A stretch of 64,000 nt of DNA from Lysinibacillus timonensis (GCF_900291985.1 NZ_LT985980.1:2206001-2270000), one strand, 5' to 3'. Positions 38,943 to 48,696 are shown, counted from the first letter of the stretch. Translations and numbers: made by a program. Notes: generated from the sequence alone by a model not told the origin.

Positions 38943-41900
38943 TCACTCACTTTGCTGTTGATTATTGGAAATATGATCTCTATGGCAGTGCCAACGTTTT
39001 CATTACTAGAGATATTAATTGCGGTATTTTGGAAATACTTTATACGTTTTGCAACGTTCTTCAAGCCAATGCCTCGATTTACTTCCTTTTCTTCTGATAA
39101 TAAGGTCTTTAAGTGACCTTCAGATATTCCAATTCCATTGTCTTTCACTATTATTGATAAGAAGTTCTCTTTCTTCTTAATTGATAATGAAACCTGTCCA
39201 CCGGTTTTTACATTTTTTAAGCCATGGAGAATGGCGTTTTCTATAATGGGTTGTATTAATAATGGCGGAATCAAGTAACTCTCAATATCATCATCTACCT
39301 CAGCAATCCATTCAATTTTATTAGGGAATCTTGTTTGATGAATATTTACATAAGATTGCACAAGTGCCAGCTCCTTTTTCAAAGGACCTAAACTACTGGT
39401 ATTTTCAAATGAGAAGCTACCTCTCAAAAAAGTAGCAAAATCCTTAATCATTGCTCTTGTCTTATCGATATCAAGATAGCTTAACGAAAGAATGGTGTTT
39501 AACACATTGTAAATAAAATGTGGTTTGATCTGTGCTTGAAGAAACGCAATCTCCATCTTTGTTGTTTCGTTTGCTGATTCTTTAATTAGTAATAGGTTTC
39601 GAATCCTTGTTTTCAATTCAGAAGCTACAAACGGCTTATGTAAAAAGTCATTGGCGCCTGATTGGAAAGCAGCAATCATATCTTCTGGTGTTATAGCGGC
39701 CGTTAACATTAGAATGGGTAGTTCAGATAAACCAAACATTTTCCTCAATTCTATACTAACTTCGTAACCTGATAATCCTGGCATCATAATATCTAGCACA
39801 ACTAGGTCTATGTCTGGATGATGCTTTATTTCGTCTAACACAGCCTGACCGTGGTCTACAGCAATTATAGAATATTGTTCTGTTTCTAACATCTCAATCA
39901 TCACTTTCAGATTGACATGGTCATCGTCTGCAACTAAAATTTTCTTTCCATCCTTTTTGATACGTAACGGTATAGACAATTCAATTGAACTGATTTTTGG
40001 ATAATAGGGTACAGCCTCTGCAGCATCTTGTTTGACAACTGGGGTTGCAATGGGTAGTGAAAATACGAAAGAAGTACCTTTACCTACTTCTGAATCTACC
40101 CAGATTTCTCCCTTCTGTAATTCAACAAGTTGTTTCACAACACTTAATCCTAGACCAGTCCCCCCTATTGAACTGTCAAATTGTTGAAATGGATTAAAGA
40201 GATTATTGATGTGTTGTTCAGGAATCCCAATCCCTGTATCCGAAACCTCAACTGTCACTATTCCATTTATCTCACTTGCGCTTATGTCGATTCTACCCTG
40301 GTTGGTATATTTGGCTGCATTATCAATTAAATTATAAAGAATTTGCCTTAAACGATTCTCATCAGCGAGCACAAATATTCCGCGTGCAATATTATTATGT
40401 ATTTCAATATCCTTCTTCACCATATAGTGGAAAATTCCAGTAATAACATGTGTTATAGAATATAAATCAACTGGTGCGATAGTAAGTTTTAATTCACCTT
40501 GTTGAATTTTGGAATGATCCAATATGTCATTGACTAAATGGGATAACCGTTCTGCCGTTTTCCTTATTAAGTTAATTTTTTCAGTATCTTCATCTGAAAT
40601 TGAATTATCTTTCTCTAGTAAAGATTGTGAAATCGCCGTAATCCCGTGTAGGGGTGTTCGAAACTCATGAGAAGTTTTAGCTACAAATTCATCCTTTAAC
40701 TTATCAATTCGTAATAAAGCATTTGTTAATTCCTCTTTTTTCAAGAAGGAATGTGTAAATCGATTTGAAATGAACAATGCTAACATCAATAAGCAAATAA
40801 ATGGTAATAGTGGTGGTAAGATTGATAACTGATAGTCGCTTAGTGTATTTAATGTAGCTACGATGAAATAAATTAATATTGCAATAGATGCTATAATTAA
40901 ATAGATTGTTCCAACAGCCCGTTGCTTTATTGCTTTTATTTGAATTGAGATGATGTAAGCAATTACCATAAACAAGTAGATCGAATACATACCTTGAAAT
41001 TGCGAATTAATAAATATCGGAAGAAAAGCCGACAAACCTAACAAAACGCCTACAAAATTAAATATTTTCACAATTCTTTTATGAATATAGTTTCGTAATG
41101 CATGGTTAAAATAAAGTAATAAAAATACCCCAATCATAATACTCGATAATATTTGGATCCGCTCAAATACCCCATATGCCATTTCTGGAATAAGCATCAG
41201 AAGTACTTTTTCTCCATGGGATACTGAATAGGCCATTGTTGAAAAACAAAAAAGCGCAAAATACAGTAATTCGATATCTTTTCTAAATTGGAGATAGCTT
41301 CCTAAAAAGTAAACGAACATTGTTAAAAACGCTGTAATTGTAACCCAATCATAAAAGATAGAAGCATTATGTACATTTAAAATACTATTCTGATCGCCAA
41401 AGTAAACGGCACCAACAATTCCTCCACCCGAAGCATAATCAAAATTTGCTACATGTATTAATATTTCAATCTCTGGATTATTAGGGGAAAAAAATGCTGT
41501 AAATGGAGTGTTGTGTGGAGAATAGGTTTCATCTTCTGCTGGCCTACCACTTCCTCCTACGTACTCTCCGTTTATATAAGTTGCATTAGACATTCGAATA
41601 CTTGTTGTCTTAATTCCATACACATCAATAGTGTCATCCAATAAAACCTTTAAGCGATATGTACCGCTTGTAAATTTTGATACTGGTACTCCATTAACCG
41701 AATAATTTTTCCACAAATTAGGTACCTTGACAATGGTCGATTTTTGCTCATCGAATTCTTCAACATCTACTAAGCTATTGGATATAAATTCCCATTCCCC
41801 TTTCAATTCAACTGCACCCTGATGAAAATCAAAATTACGTAAATCAATAACCCCGTTCTCTGCTTCTGGAAGCACTTTTTCTGATTTACTTATGGGAAAC

Positions 41901-41968
41901 TGGCTCATCATTAAATAAGTCAGTAATAGTAAAACAATAGCAACTGATGAATACATAAAGCTTTTCAT
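38939..41968 (-). CDS. Hybrid sensor with 7TMR-DISM input, HisKA kinase, receiver and a second LytS-like kinase module
   Basis: A 1009-residue membrane sensor. TM1 is near 5-22, followed by an extracellular beta-sandwich of about 180 residues (7TMR-DISMED-like) and about seven helices to residue 400. A HisKA H-box follows, with His435 in TSHEFRTPLHG. The first HATPase is near 545-655 (LYNLIDNAAKYT, GTGLGLSVVK). The receiver has Asp726 in VVLDIMMPG. A second kinase core (His_kinase type) has His817 in QAQIKPHFIYN, and a second HATPase follows (PIIENAILHGLKN, GIGLKNVAKRIKYF). This protein thus carries two complete kinase modules. Its partner regulator follows with an ATGA overlap. The ligand is unknown. 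Confidence 0.88.
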   Translation of the reverse strand: MKSFMYSSVAIVLLLLTYLMMSQFPISKSEKVLPEAENGVIDLRNFDFHQGAVELKGEWEFISNSLVDVEEFDEQKSTIVKVPNLWKNYSVNGVPVSKFTSGTYRLKVLLDDTIDVYGIKTTSIRMSNATYINGEYVGGSGRPAEDETYSPHNTPFTAFFSPNNPEIEILIHVANFDYASGGGIVGAVYFGDQNSILNVHNASIFYDWVTITAFLTMFVYFLGSYLQFRKDIELLYFALFCFSTMAYSVSHGEKVLLMLIPEMAYGVFERIQILSSIMIGVFLLLYFNHALRNYIHKRIVKIFNFVGVLLGLSAFLPIFINSQFQGMYSIYLFMVIAYIISIQIKAIKQRAVGTIYLIIASIAILIYFIVATLNTLSDYQLSILPPLLPFICLLMLALFISNRFTHSFLKKEELTNALLRIDKLKDEFVAKTSHEFRTPLHGITAISQSLLEKDNSISDEDTEKINLIRKTAERLSHLVNDILDHSKIQQGELKLTIAPVDLYSITHVITGIFHYMVKKDIEIHNNIARGIFVLADENRLRQILYNLIDNAAKYTNQGRIDISASEINGIVTVEVSDTGIGIPEQHINNLFNPFQQFDSSIGGTGLGLSVVKQLVELQKGEIWVDSEVGKGTSFVFSLPIATPVVKQDAAEAVPYYPKISSIELSIPLRIKKDGKKILVADDDHVNLKVMIEMLETEQYSIIAVDHGQAVLDEIKHHPDIDLVVLDIMMPGLSGYEVSIELRKMFGLSELPILMLTAAITPEDMIAAFQSGANDFLHKPFVASELKTRIRNLLLIKESANETTKMEIAFLQAQIKPHFIYNVLNTILSLSYLDIDKTRAMIKDFATFLRGSFSFENTSSLGPLKKELALVQSYVNIHQTRFPNKIEWIAEVDDDIESYLIPPLLIQPIIENAILHGLKNVKTGGQVSLSIKKKENFLSIIVKDNGIGISEGHLKTLLSEEKEVNRGIGLKNVAKRIKYFQNTAINISSNENVGTAIEIIFPIINSKVSE

Positions 41969-42016
41969 TATATAAATTTTTCCTCTTATAGTTTTATTAC
42001 TATTTCTTATTCTTTT

Positions 42017-42044
42017 AGTATATTAATTCCCCTTAATTATTCAA
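42017..42044 (-). promoter_or_regulatory. Probable promoter of the two-component operon
   Basis: Minus strand: TTGAAT (42044-42039), a 16-base spacer, TATACT (42022-42017), about 50 bases before the kinase start. The remaining part of the gap to 42427 is AT-rich and shows nothing else I can name. Confidence 0.5.
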
Positions 42045-42427
42045 TATAAAGTTAGTTGAAAGTATGATTTTAAAATACCCAAATACTCCATTATAAGGGT
42101 TGCCTACCTTTTAATTATCAATTAATCAGACTACCCTTTATTTCAAAACATATTTTCGATATGTATTAAATTGGAATACTACTTATATTATTTTAATATA
42201 GTGATATACTCTCTTTTCACTTTTTATGAATAATCCATTGAAATATTTGTTAGATTTAATAAGTTTCTTTAAAAAACTTCCAAATCATCATTTTCGACAA
42301 AGCCTACCTTAAATTCTAATTTTAATCTTATTTCTTTCATAAAGTGATTTTGTATTCATAATTTTTGAACATTCACATATAAATTTAAGAACCTTAAAGG
42401 GATACAGAAAAAATTGGAGGGGATAGG

Positions 42428-42874
42428 GTGCAGACAAAAACGCGGTTAAAGGATACCATAACGATTATTCCAAAAATTCTACAATATCTGCTTAACAGCT
42501 GCCTTACAGTATTAGCATTATTATTATCATATCTACTTATATACGAAATTTGGGAGTTTATTAGGCTTATTCTTTCAAGTCAAAGTAATGACTATAAACT
42601 CTTTCTTGCAAAAATCCTCATTTTCTTTCTATATTTCGAGTTTATAACAATGATAGTGAAATACTTCAAAGAAGAATATCATTTTCCATTACGTTACTTT
42701 ATATATATCGGGATAACGGCAATGTTACGACTCATTATCGTGGAGCACGAACATCCTCATGAAACTTTGCTCTTTTCTTTGGTCATTTTAGTTCTTATAG
42801 TTTGTTACTTCATCATTAATTTGACTCCCCGTGAACGTCCTAAAAAACCCTGGTTTCTTCATAAGAACGAATAA
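42428..42874 (+). CDS. PsiE-like membrane protein
   Basis: A 148-residue protein with four hydrophobic segments. It carries the PsiE-family stretch IFFLYFEFITMIVKYFKEEYHFPLRYFIYIGITAM, quoted here as FLYFEFITMIVKYFKEE and HFPLRYFIYIGITAM. PsiE is phosphate-starvation-induced in E. coli, and its function is unsettled. The His-rich VEHEHPHE loop is typical. The GTG start has GGAGGGG upstream. It is monocistronic. Confidence 0.82.
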   Translation: MQTKTRLKDTITIIPKILQYLLNSCLTVLALLLSYLLIYEIWEFIRLILSSQSNDYKLFLAKILIFFLYFEFITMIVKYFKEEYHFPLRYFIYIGITAMLRLIIVEHEHPHETLLFSLVILVLIVCYFIINLTPRERPKKPWFLHKNE

Positions 42875-42998
42875 TATTAATATTTAACTTTTCCATTTTT
42901 CTTCAATACCCAATGATAAAGTCCAAAACCATGGCATTTGACCCGCCTATTTTTTAACGCATGCATACACTAGGGGAAAAAGGGGGTTAACCGACCAA

Positions 42999-44306
42999 AT
43001 GTACATGTATAATGGCTATCCATATTATTACGTTCAAAATGTTCCTATGCAACAACCACTGGGCAATGTACCCTTTAACAACTATTATCAAAATAGTTAC
43101 CCTGTGAATTATTATGCGCAAACGAATCAGCCAATGTATGTTCAGCAAACTCAACAAACTAATAAACCAACTGTTCAACAAGTTTTACAAGTTATTCGTT
43201 CACAACATAGCAATCTTTACACTCAACTAGAAAGAGCTGGAGTAAGTAGACAGTTAGCTGAGGCATTTACTTTTTTTGTCGTAAACTACACAATTAATCA
43301 AGCAAATCCAAATCAGTCCGCTCAGAGAATTTATGAATTATTCCAAAAAGAAACACCTTGGTTTAACTTACTTATCGAATCATTGAATCTTCCATTAGAA
43401 ACGGTTGATCGTATATTAATAAGAGTAATTCAAATTACATTAAATGAAATACGAAGAGGACAACCGGGACCCGGCCCTAGACCCGAACCAGGCCAAGGAT
43501 GGTCTGAGTTTGAAAATTTAGGTGGGATCTTAACTTCTGACCCAGGAGTAGCTTCTTGGCAACCAAACCGACTAGATGTATTTGTCAGAGGAACTGACAA
43601 TGCACTTTTCCACAAATGGTGGGATGGTAGCAGATGGAGCGATTACGAGAACCTTGGAGGTGTGTTAACTAGCGCCCCTGATGCGGTTTCTTGGGGTCCT
43701 AATCGTATTGACGTGTTTGTAAGAGGAACTGACAACGCACTTTACCATAAATGGTGGGATGGTAGTAGGTGGAGTGACTGGGAAAACCTTGGTGGCGCCT
43801 TAACCAGTGGGCCTGCAGTTTCTTCACGTCGTGCAAACCGATTGGATGTTTTCGTTCGAGGCAATGGTAACCGACTATATAAAAAGACTTGGAATGGTTC
43901 TCGCTGGGAAGACTGGGAAGACCTTGGAGGTAATTTAAACTCTGATCCTGCTGCTGTTTCCTGGGGGCCAAACAGAATTGATGTATTTGCGAGAGGACAA
44001 AATAATAATCTAATTCATAAATGGTGGGATGGCTCACGATGGAGCGACTGGGAAAACCTTGGTGGTAATTTAACAAGTGCTCCTGCAGTTTCTTCACGTC
44101 GTGCAAACCAACTTGATGTTTTTATAAGAGGAACTGGTAATCGACTATATCAGAAAACTTGGAATGGTTCTCGTTGGAGCGATTGGGTTAACCTTGGTGG
44201 TAATTTAACCAGTGGACCTGCAGCTGTTTCTTGGGGGCCTAACCGTATTGATGTGTTTGTAAGAGGAGCAAATAATAACCTTTATCATAGCTATTTTGGT
44301 CGATAA
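42999..44306 (+). CDS. Six-repeat beta-propeller (DUF346/PLL-like) protein with Tyr/Gln-rich head
   Basis: A 435-residue protein with no signal peptide. Residues 1-60 are rich in Tyr, Asn, Gln and Pro (MYMYNGYPYYYVQNVPMQQP), like Bacillales spore-coat proteins. Residues 60-150 look helical (VQQVLQVIRSQHSNLYTQLER). A Pro/Gly linker leads to six 45-residue repeats, from residue 168 on, with a core like NRIDVFVRGTDNALYHKWWD and GSRWSDWENLGG. Such repeats form sugar-binding seven- or six-bladed propellers (PLL/tectonin group). Blades 3 and 5 are a variant type (SSRRANRLDVF). It probably binds a glycan on the spore or cell surface; this is inference. Confidence 0.75.
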   Translation: MYMYNGYPYYYVQNVPMQQPLGNVPFNNYYQNSYPVNYYAQTNQPMYVQQTQQTNKPTVQQVLQVIRSQHSNLYTQLERAGVSRQLAEAFTFFVVNYTINQANPNQSAQRIYELFQKETPWFNLLIESLNLPLETVDRILIRVIQITLNEIRRGQPGPGPRPEPGQGWSEFENLGGILTSDPGVASWQPNRLDVFVRGTDNALFHKWWDGSRWSDYENLGGVLTSAPDAVSWGPNRIDVFVRGTDNALYHKWWDGSRWSDWENLGGALTSGPAVSSRRANRLDVFVRGNGNRLYKKTWNGSRWEDWEDLGGNLNSDPAAVSWGPNRIDVFARGQNNNLIHKWWDGSRWSDWENLGGNLTSAPAVSSRRANQLDVFIRGTGNRLYQKTWNGSRWSDWVNLGGNLTSGPAAVSWGPNRIDVFVRGANNNLYHSYFGR

Positions 44307-44322
44307 ATTAAATTAATTAATC

Positions 44323-44354
44323 AAGCCGTTATGCAGATCTCTACATAACGGCTT
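44323..44354. terminator. Terminator between the propeller gene and chrA-type gene
   Basis: AAGCCGTTATG / CATAACGGCTT stem with a 10-base loop, followed by TTACTTATTT. It serves the plus-strand gene and probably also the convergent transporter gene. Confidence 0.8.
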
Positions 44355-44362
44355 TTACTTAT

Positions 44363-45565
44363 TTATATAACTATATTTTGTAATACAAGTCCTCCTACAA
44401 CACCTGTCAATACAACTAACCATGGAGGGAGTTTCCAAAATTGCAACATACTAAATAATATTGCTGCAAATATAAAATCAATAGAATGTAAAACTGTCGT
44501 AGTAAAAATCGGATCATAGAAAGCTGCGATTAATATACCTACAACTGCAGCATTTACCCCAATAAATGCTCCTTTTATTTTATCATTTTGACGTAGCTGA
44601 TTCCAAAAAGGAAGTGCACCAAACACCAATAAAAATGCTGGCAAGAAGATGGCTACTGTTGCAAGTAACCCTCCAACCCAACCATTCATTACCGTTCCTA
44701 AATATGCAGCAAACGTAAATAGTGGTCCAGGAACAGCTTGAGTCACACCGTACCCTGCAAGGAATGCTTCCTCACTTACCCATCCCGTGGGGACAAATTC
44801 CTGCTCTAACAATGGTAGAACAACATGGCCACCACCAAAAACTAATGAACCGGCACGATAAATACTATCAAACATTGCAACCCATTCTAGTTTCGTTACT
44901 TCTCTTAATATGGGTAAGAAAAATAACAAACCAAAGAACAATGTAAAACATATTGCTCCCAACCGTTTTGATATTGGGAAATATGACGTTGGTATTGGTT
45001 CATTCACTTCATTTTTTTGATTGTATATAAAATACCCTAATACAGCTGCGACTAGAATAATACCGATTTGTGAATAGGCAGTTTGCCATAGTAATGCTAC
45101 TGCTAGAGCAAATAACACAATGGCTTTTCTCACTAGATCGGGTGCCAAATTTTTTGCCATTCCTAAAACTGCATGTGCTACAACTGCAACAGCCACTATT
45201 TTAAGACCATGAATCCAACCTGATTCAGCTACATCAAACCCTTGTAAAGCAAGTGCAAAAAGTATAAGTACAATGACAGAAGGCATTGTAAAACCAAGGA
45301 AGGAGATGATTCCACCTACAATTCCTCCACGTATTACACCAATCCCAATTCCAACTTGACTACTAGCTGGACCAGGTAAGAACTGACATAATGCAACTAA
45401 ATCAGCATAACTTTTTTCGTCCATCCATTTCCGTCGTCGAACATATTCTTCATGGAAATAGCCTAAGTGCGCTGTTGGCCCTCCAAAAGAAGTTAACCCT
45501 AAGCGAGTAGATACCAATAATATCTCAATAAGAGTTCTGAAGGATAGTCTCTTTTTTTCAATCAT
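44363..45565 (-). CDS. Chromate transporter ChrA-type (two CHR domains)
   Basis: A 400-residue membrane protein with two related halves. The first has TRLGLTSFGGPTAHLGYFHEEYVRR and CQFLPGPASSQVGIGIGVIRGG. The second has the matching GSLVFGGGHVVLPLLEQEFV and GVTQAVPGPLFTFAAYLG. This is the long two-domain CHR form, known for chromate efflux, although many family members have unproven substrates. The ATG at 45565 has GGAGAG upstream. The one 15 bases earlier overlaps that site. Confidence 0.9.
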   Translation of the reverse strand: MIEKKRLSFRTLIEILLVSTRLGLTSFGGPTAHLGYFHEEYVRRRKWMDEKSYADLVALCQFLPGPASSQVGIGIGVIRGGIVGGIISFLGFTMPSVIVLILFALALQGFDVAESGWIHGLKIVAVAVVAHAVLGMAKNLAPDLVRKAIVLFALAVALLWQTAYSQIGIILVAAVLGYFIYNQKNEVNEPIPTSYFPISKRLGAICFTLFFGLLFFLPILREVTKLEWVAMFDSIYRAGSLVFGGGHVVLPLLEQEFVPTGWVSEEAFLAGYGVTQAVPGPLFTFAAYLGTVMNGWVGGLLATVAIFLPAFLLVFGALPFWNQLRQNDKIKGAFIGVNAAVVGILIAAFYDPIFTTTVLHSIDFIFAAILFSMLQFWKLPPWLVVLTGVVGGLVLQNIVI

Positions 45566-45828
45566 TCTCTCTCTCCGCATTCTAATTTACTATTTAGAAC
45601 AATCATAACATATCGTTAATCCCTAGAAAGTGCATTTACAATATCTTTACAAACAAGAAAAACTATTAGTTGAATAAGATATACTCGCGGATTATTGAAG
45701 TTCGGTAATTCGGGATTATATTATAATCAGAATTTTACAACTACTCAATTAATTTTTTCTTATTATTTTATAATTTAACGAAATATTCTACAAAATAAGA
45801 CAAATAATCTTTTTTAATTAATAATTAT

Positions 45829-45857
45829 TTGACCTTTAGCGCTTCAAAGTATAGAAT
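45829..45857 (+). promoter_or_regulatory. Promoter of the amino acid permease gene
   Basis: TTGACC (45829-45834), a 17-base spacer, TAGAAT (45852-45857), about 32 bases before the start. The rest of the gap from 45566 shows no gene. Confidence 0.7.
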
Positions 45858-45889
45858 CGTTACATATTTAGAAAGAATAGGTGTTTAGC

Positions 45890-47275
45890 TTGAGCAATTT
45901 ATTTAGGAAAAAAGATATTACACAATTATTAGATAAGAATAATGCGACACAACTCCCTAAAACGCTTGGTGCTTTTGATTTAGTGATGCTTGGTGTTGGA
46001 GCGATTGTTGGTACAGGTATATTCCTACTTCCTGGAACAGTAGCTGCCACTCATTCAGGCCCTGCTATTATTTTTTCATTCATTATCGCTTCTATTGTTT
46101 GTGCACTTGCGGGAATGTGTTATTCTGAATTTTCTTCATCAGTCCCTGTAACAGGTAGTGCTTATACATACAGTTATATTGTGTTTGGTGAACTTATTGC
46201 CTGGATTGTTGGATGGGCTCTTGTATTAGAATATGGACTTGCTGTAGCTTCCGTTGCAACTGGTTGGTCTTCTTACTTTGTTAATTTACTTGAAGGGTTA
46301 AATATTTCGATTCCAACAGCACTTGCAGGACCTTTTGACCCTGCTAATGGAACATTTATTAACTTACCAGCAATTTTCATTGTACTTGCAATTGCATTTT
46401 TATTAACGCTTGGTGTTAAAGAATCAACAAAAATTAATAAAATTATGGTATTCGTAAAAGTAGGTGTAATTTTACTATTTGTCTTTGTTGGCGTCTTTTA
46501 TGTTAAACCGACAAACTGGCAACCCTTTATGCCGTTTGGTTTTGATGGTGTACTAAGTGGAGCGGCATTAGTTTTTTTCGCATATTTAGGATTTGATGCG
46601 GTATCATCTGCAGCAGAAGAAGTGAAAAATCCACAACGAAATTTACCAATTGGGATTATCGGATCATTACTTATTTGTACCCTTCTTTATGTATCCGTAT
46701 CCTTAGTGTTAACAGGTATTGTCCCTTATACAGGGTTAAACGTTTCAGACCCAGTTAGTTTTGCTTTAGAAATGGTAAATCAGAATTGGATTTCAGGAAT
46801 TATCTCTTTAGGAGCAGTCGTTGGAATGATGACCGTTATCCTAGTGATGATATTTGGTGGGACAAGACTACTCTATGCATTAGGACGTGATGGTTTACTA
46901 CCTAAAGTAATGCATGAAGTCGATAAAAAACGTAAAACGCCAATCAAAAACACTTGGATTTTCGCTACTTTAGTTGCCTTTTGTGCAGGTTTCATACCAC
47001 TTGGCCAATTAGCTGAATTGGTCAATATGGGTACTCTCATTGCTTTTTCTGTTGTATCTATCGCAATTATCTTTTTACGAAGAAATAAAAATCTTCCTCA
47101 AAATGGATTTAAAGTCCCTCTTTATCCGGTTATACCGATTTTGTCATTTGTATCTTGTATATTCCTGTTATCTCAACTTTCTATAAGTACATGGATTGCA
47201 AGCGCTGTATGGTTCATTGTTGGATTAGCCCTTTACTTCCTTTATGGACAAAAGAACAGCACATTAAATAAATAA
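45890..47275 (+). CDS. APC family amino acid permease (YfnA-like)
   Basis: A 461-residue cytoplasmic-membrane transporter with about 12 helices. It has the APC start-helix motif GVGAIVGTGIFLLPG, then VTGSAYTYSYIVFGELIAWI and FFAYLGFDAVSSAAEEVKNPQRNLP, and the GGTRLLYALGRDGLLP region. It resembles Bacillus YfnA and cationic amino acid transporters; the exact substrate is not readable. The start is the TTG at 45890 because AATAGGTG precedes it at correct spacing; a GTG at 45881 overlaps that site. Confidence 0.88.
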   Translation: MSNLFRKKDITQLLDKNNATQLPKTLGAFDLVMLGVGAIVGTGIFLLPGTVAATHSGPAIIFSFIIASIVCALAGMCYSEFSSSVPVTGSAYTYSYIVFGELIAWIVGWALVLEYGLAVASVATGWSSYFVNLLEGLNISIPTALAGPFDPANGTFINLPAIFIVLAIAFLLTLGVKESTKINKIMVFVKVGVILLFVFVGVFYVKPTNWQPFMPFGFDGVLSGAALVFFAYLGFDAVSSAAEEVKNPQRNLPIGIIGSLLICTLLYVSVSLVLTGIVPYTGLNVSDPVSFALEMVNQNWISGIISLGAVVGMMTVILVMIFGGTRLLYALGRDGLLPKVMHEVDKKRKTPIKNTWIFATLVAFCAGFIPLGQLAELVNMGTLIAFSVVSIAIIFLRRNKNLPQNGFKVPLYPVIPILSFVSCIFLLSQLSISTWIASAVWFIVGLALYFLYGQKNSTLNK

Positions 47276-47285
47276 TTTAGAGACT

Positions 47286-47319
47286 AAGCTTACGTTGGTG
47301 AATTTCCCAATGTAAGCTT
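47286..47319 (+). terminator. Terminator after the permease gene
   Basis: AAGCTTACGTTGG / CCCAATGTAAGCTT stem followed by TTATTTTTT. Confidence 0.85.
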
Positions 47320-47432
47320 TTATTTTTTCTATCAGATTTGTAAAAATATGCACTCTTTTTACAAGAGAATGATAAAATACTATTTAGAAAAAATATTTTG
47401 AATTTACTTATTTCTTAAGGGAGAGAAGATAA

Positions 47433-48554
47433 ATGGAAAAGAAAAACATAGATCTAGCTATTCAACTGCGACATGAACTTCATGCTCATCCCGAACTTTC
47501 ATATCAGGAGATTTGGACAAAAGAACATTTAATGAATTTTATAGAGAAACATACTACGAATTTAGAAATAGTCGATAAAGGAAAGTATTTTTACGCAATA
47601 TATCGTGCTAGTAACAACAAGCGAAATATTGCCTTCCGCGCAGATTTCGATGCATTACCTATTCCAGAAACAATTGATTTACCATGGGCTTCGCAAATTC
47701 CAGGTGTTGCACATAAATGTGGTCATGATGGACACTCTGCTTCACTTGCTGCCTTTGCACTAGAAGTTGATCAAAAAGGAGCGGAACAAAATATCTTTTT
47801 CCTATTCCAACATGCGGAAGAAACGGCTCAAGGTGCAATAGAAGCTCAACAATTTATTGATGATGAAAAGATTGATGAAATTTTTGGCTATCACAACATG
47901 TCAGGAATACCTGAAGGAGTAGTTGGTGTAATAGATGGAACTGCACATTTTGCATCTAAAGGGTTATCAATTGAAATGATTGGAGCTCCTTCTCATGCTA
48001 GCGAACCTGAAAAAGGGAAAAATCCATCATATGCAATTGCAAAGATTATAGAAGCTATCCCTGAATTTACTTCATCTGGGGAAAATGAAGGTTTAGTTCT
48101 TTGTACAATTATTCAAATAGATGTTGGTTCAGAAAACTATGGGATTTCTGCACACGAAGGTACGTTGCGTATGACAATCCGAGCGGAAAAAGAAGCAGAA
48201 CTCGATCGACTTCAAACGAATTTAGAGGAACTTGCAACGAAATTATGTAAAGAACAGGGCATTAAAGTAAGCTTTAAATACAATGATGTGTTCCCTGAAA
48301 CCGTGAACCATAAAGAAAGCTCTGATAAAATTCGTCAAGTTTGTAAAGAAAATGGACTTCCTATTTTTGAGCTAACATCTGGTTTCCGTGCTTCAGAAGA
48401 CTATGGTTATTATTTAAAGAAAACAAAGGGGGCATACTGCTTTATTGGAAATGGAGAAAACTACCCTCCAATACATACCTATGAATATGATTTCCGCGAC
48501 GATAATATTGAAATTGCTGTAAAGTTATTTAAAGGACTTGCAGGAATTCAATAG
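47433..48554 (+). CDS. M20 family amidohydrolase/peptidase
   Basis: A 373-residue enzyme of the M20D amidohydrolase group, which includes hippurate, N-acetyl-amino-acid and indole-3-acetyl-amino-acid hydrolases. It has LRHELHAHPELSYQE at the start, the metal site in AHKCGHDGHSASLAA (Cys and His), HAEETAQGA with Glu, and a lid domain near 170-280. The final metal His is in YPPIHTYEYDF. It probably cleaves N-acyl amino acids; the substrate is not known. It is monocistronic with a terminator after it. Confidence 0.87.
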   Translation: MEKKNIDLAIQLRHELHAHPELSYQEIWTKEHLMNFIEKHTTNLEIVDKGKYFYAIYRASNNKRNIAFRADFDALPIPETIDLPWASQIPGVAHKCGHDGHSASLAAFALEVDQKGAEQNIFFLFQHAEETAQGAIEAQQFIDDEKIDEIFGYHNMSGIPEGVVGVIDGTAHFASKGLSIEMIGAPSHASEPEKGKNPSYAIAKIIEAIPEFTSSGENEGLVLCTIIQIDVGSENYGISAHEGTLRMTIRAEKEAELDRLQTNLEELATKLCKEQGIKVSFKYNDVFPETVNHKESSDKIRQVCKENGLPIFELTSGFRASEDYGYYLKKTKGAYCFIGNGENYPPIHTYEYDFRDDNIEIAVKLFKGLAGIQ

Positions 48555-48563
48555 AAGGCATAG

Positions 48564-48586
48564 GATGCTTCTATTACAGGAGCATC
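48564..48586 (+). terminator. Terminator after the amidohydrolase gene
   Basis: GATGCT / AGCATC with an 11-base loop, followed by TTTTTATTT. Confidence 0.7.
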
Positions 48587-48696
48587 TTTTTATTTAAGTA
48601 TCAATTTTTTCATAAGCATCTGTCGTTAACCAATGCTGTAACAAATATTGGTCAAACTCCGTCTAATTTTAGGAAGACCATAGGAGGTATTGCATA

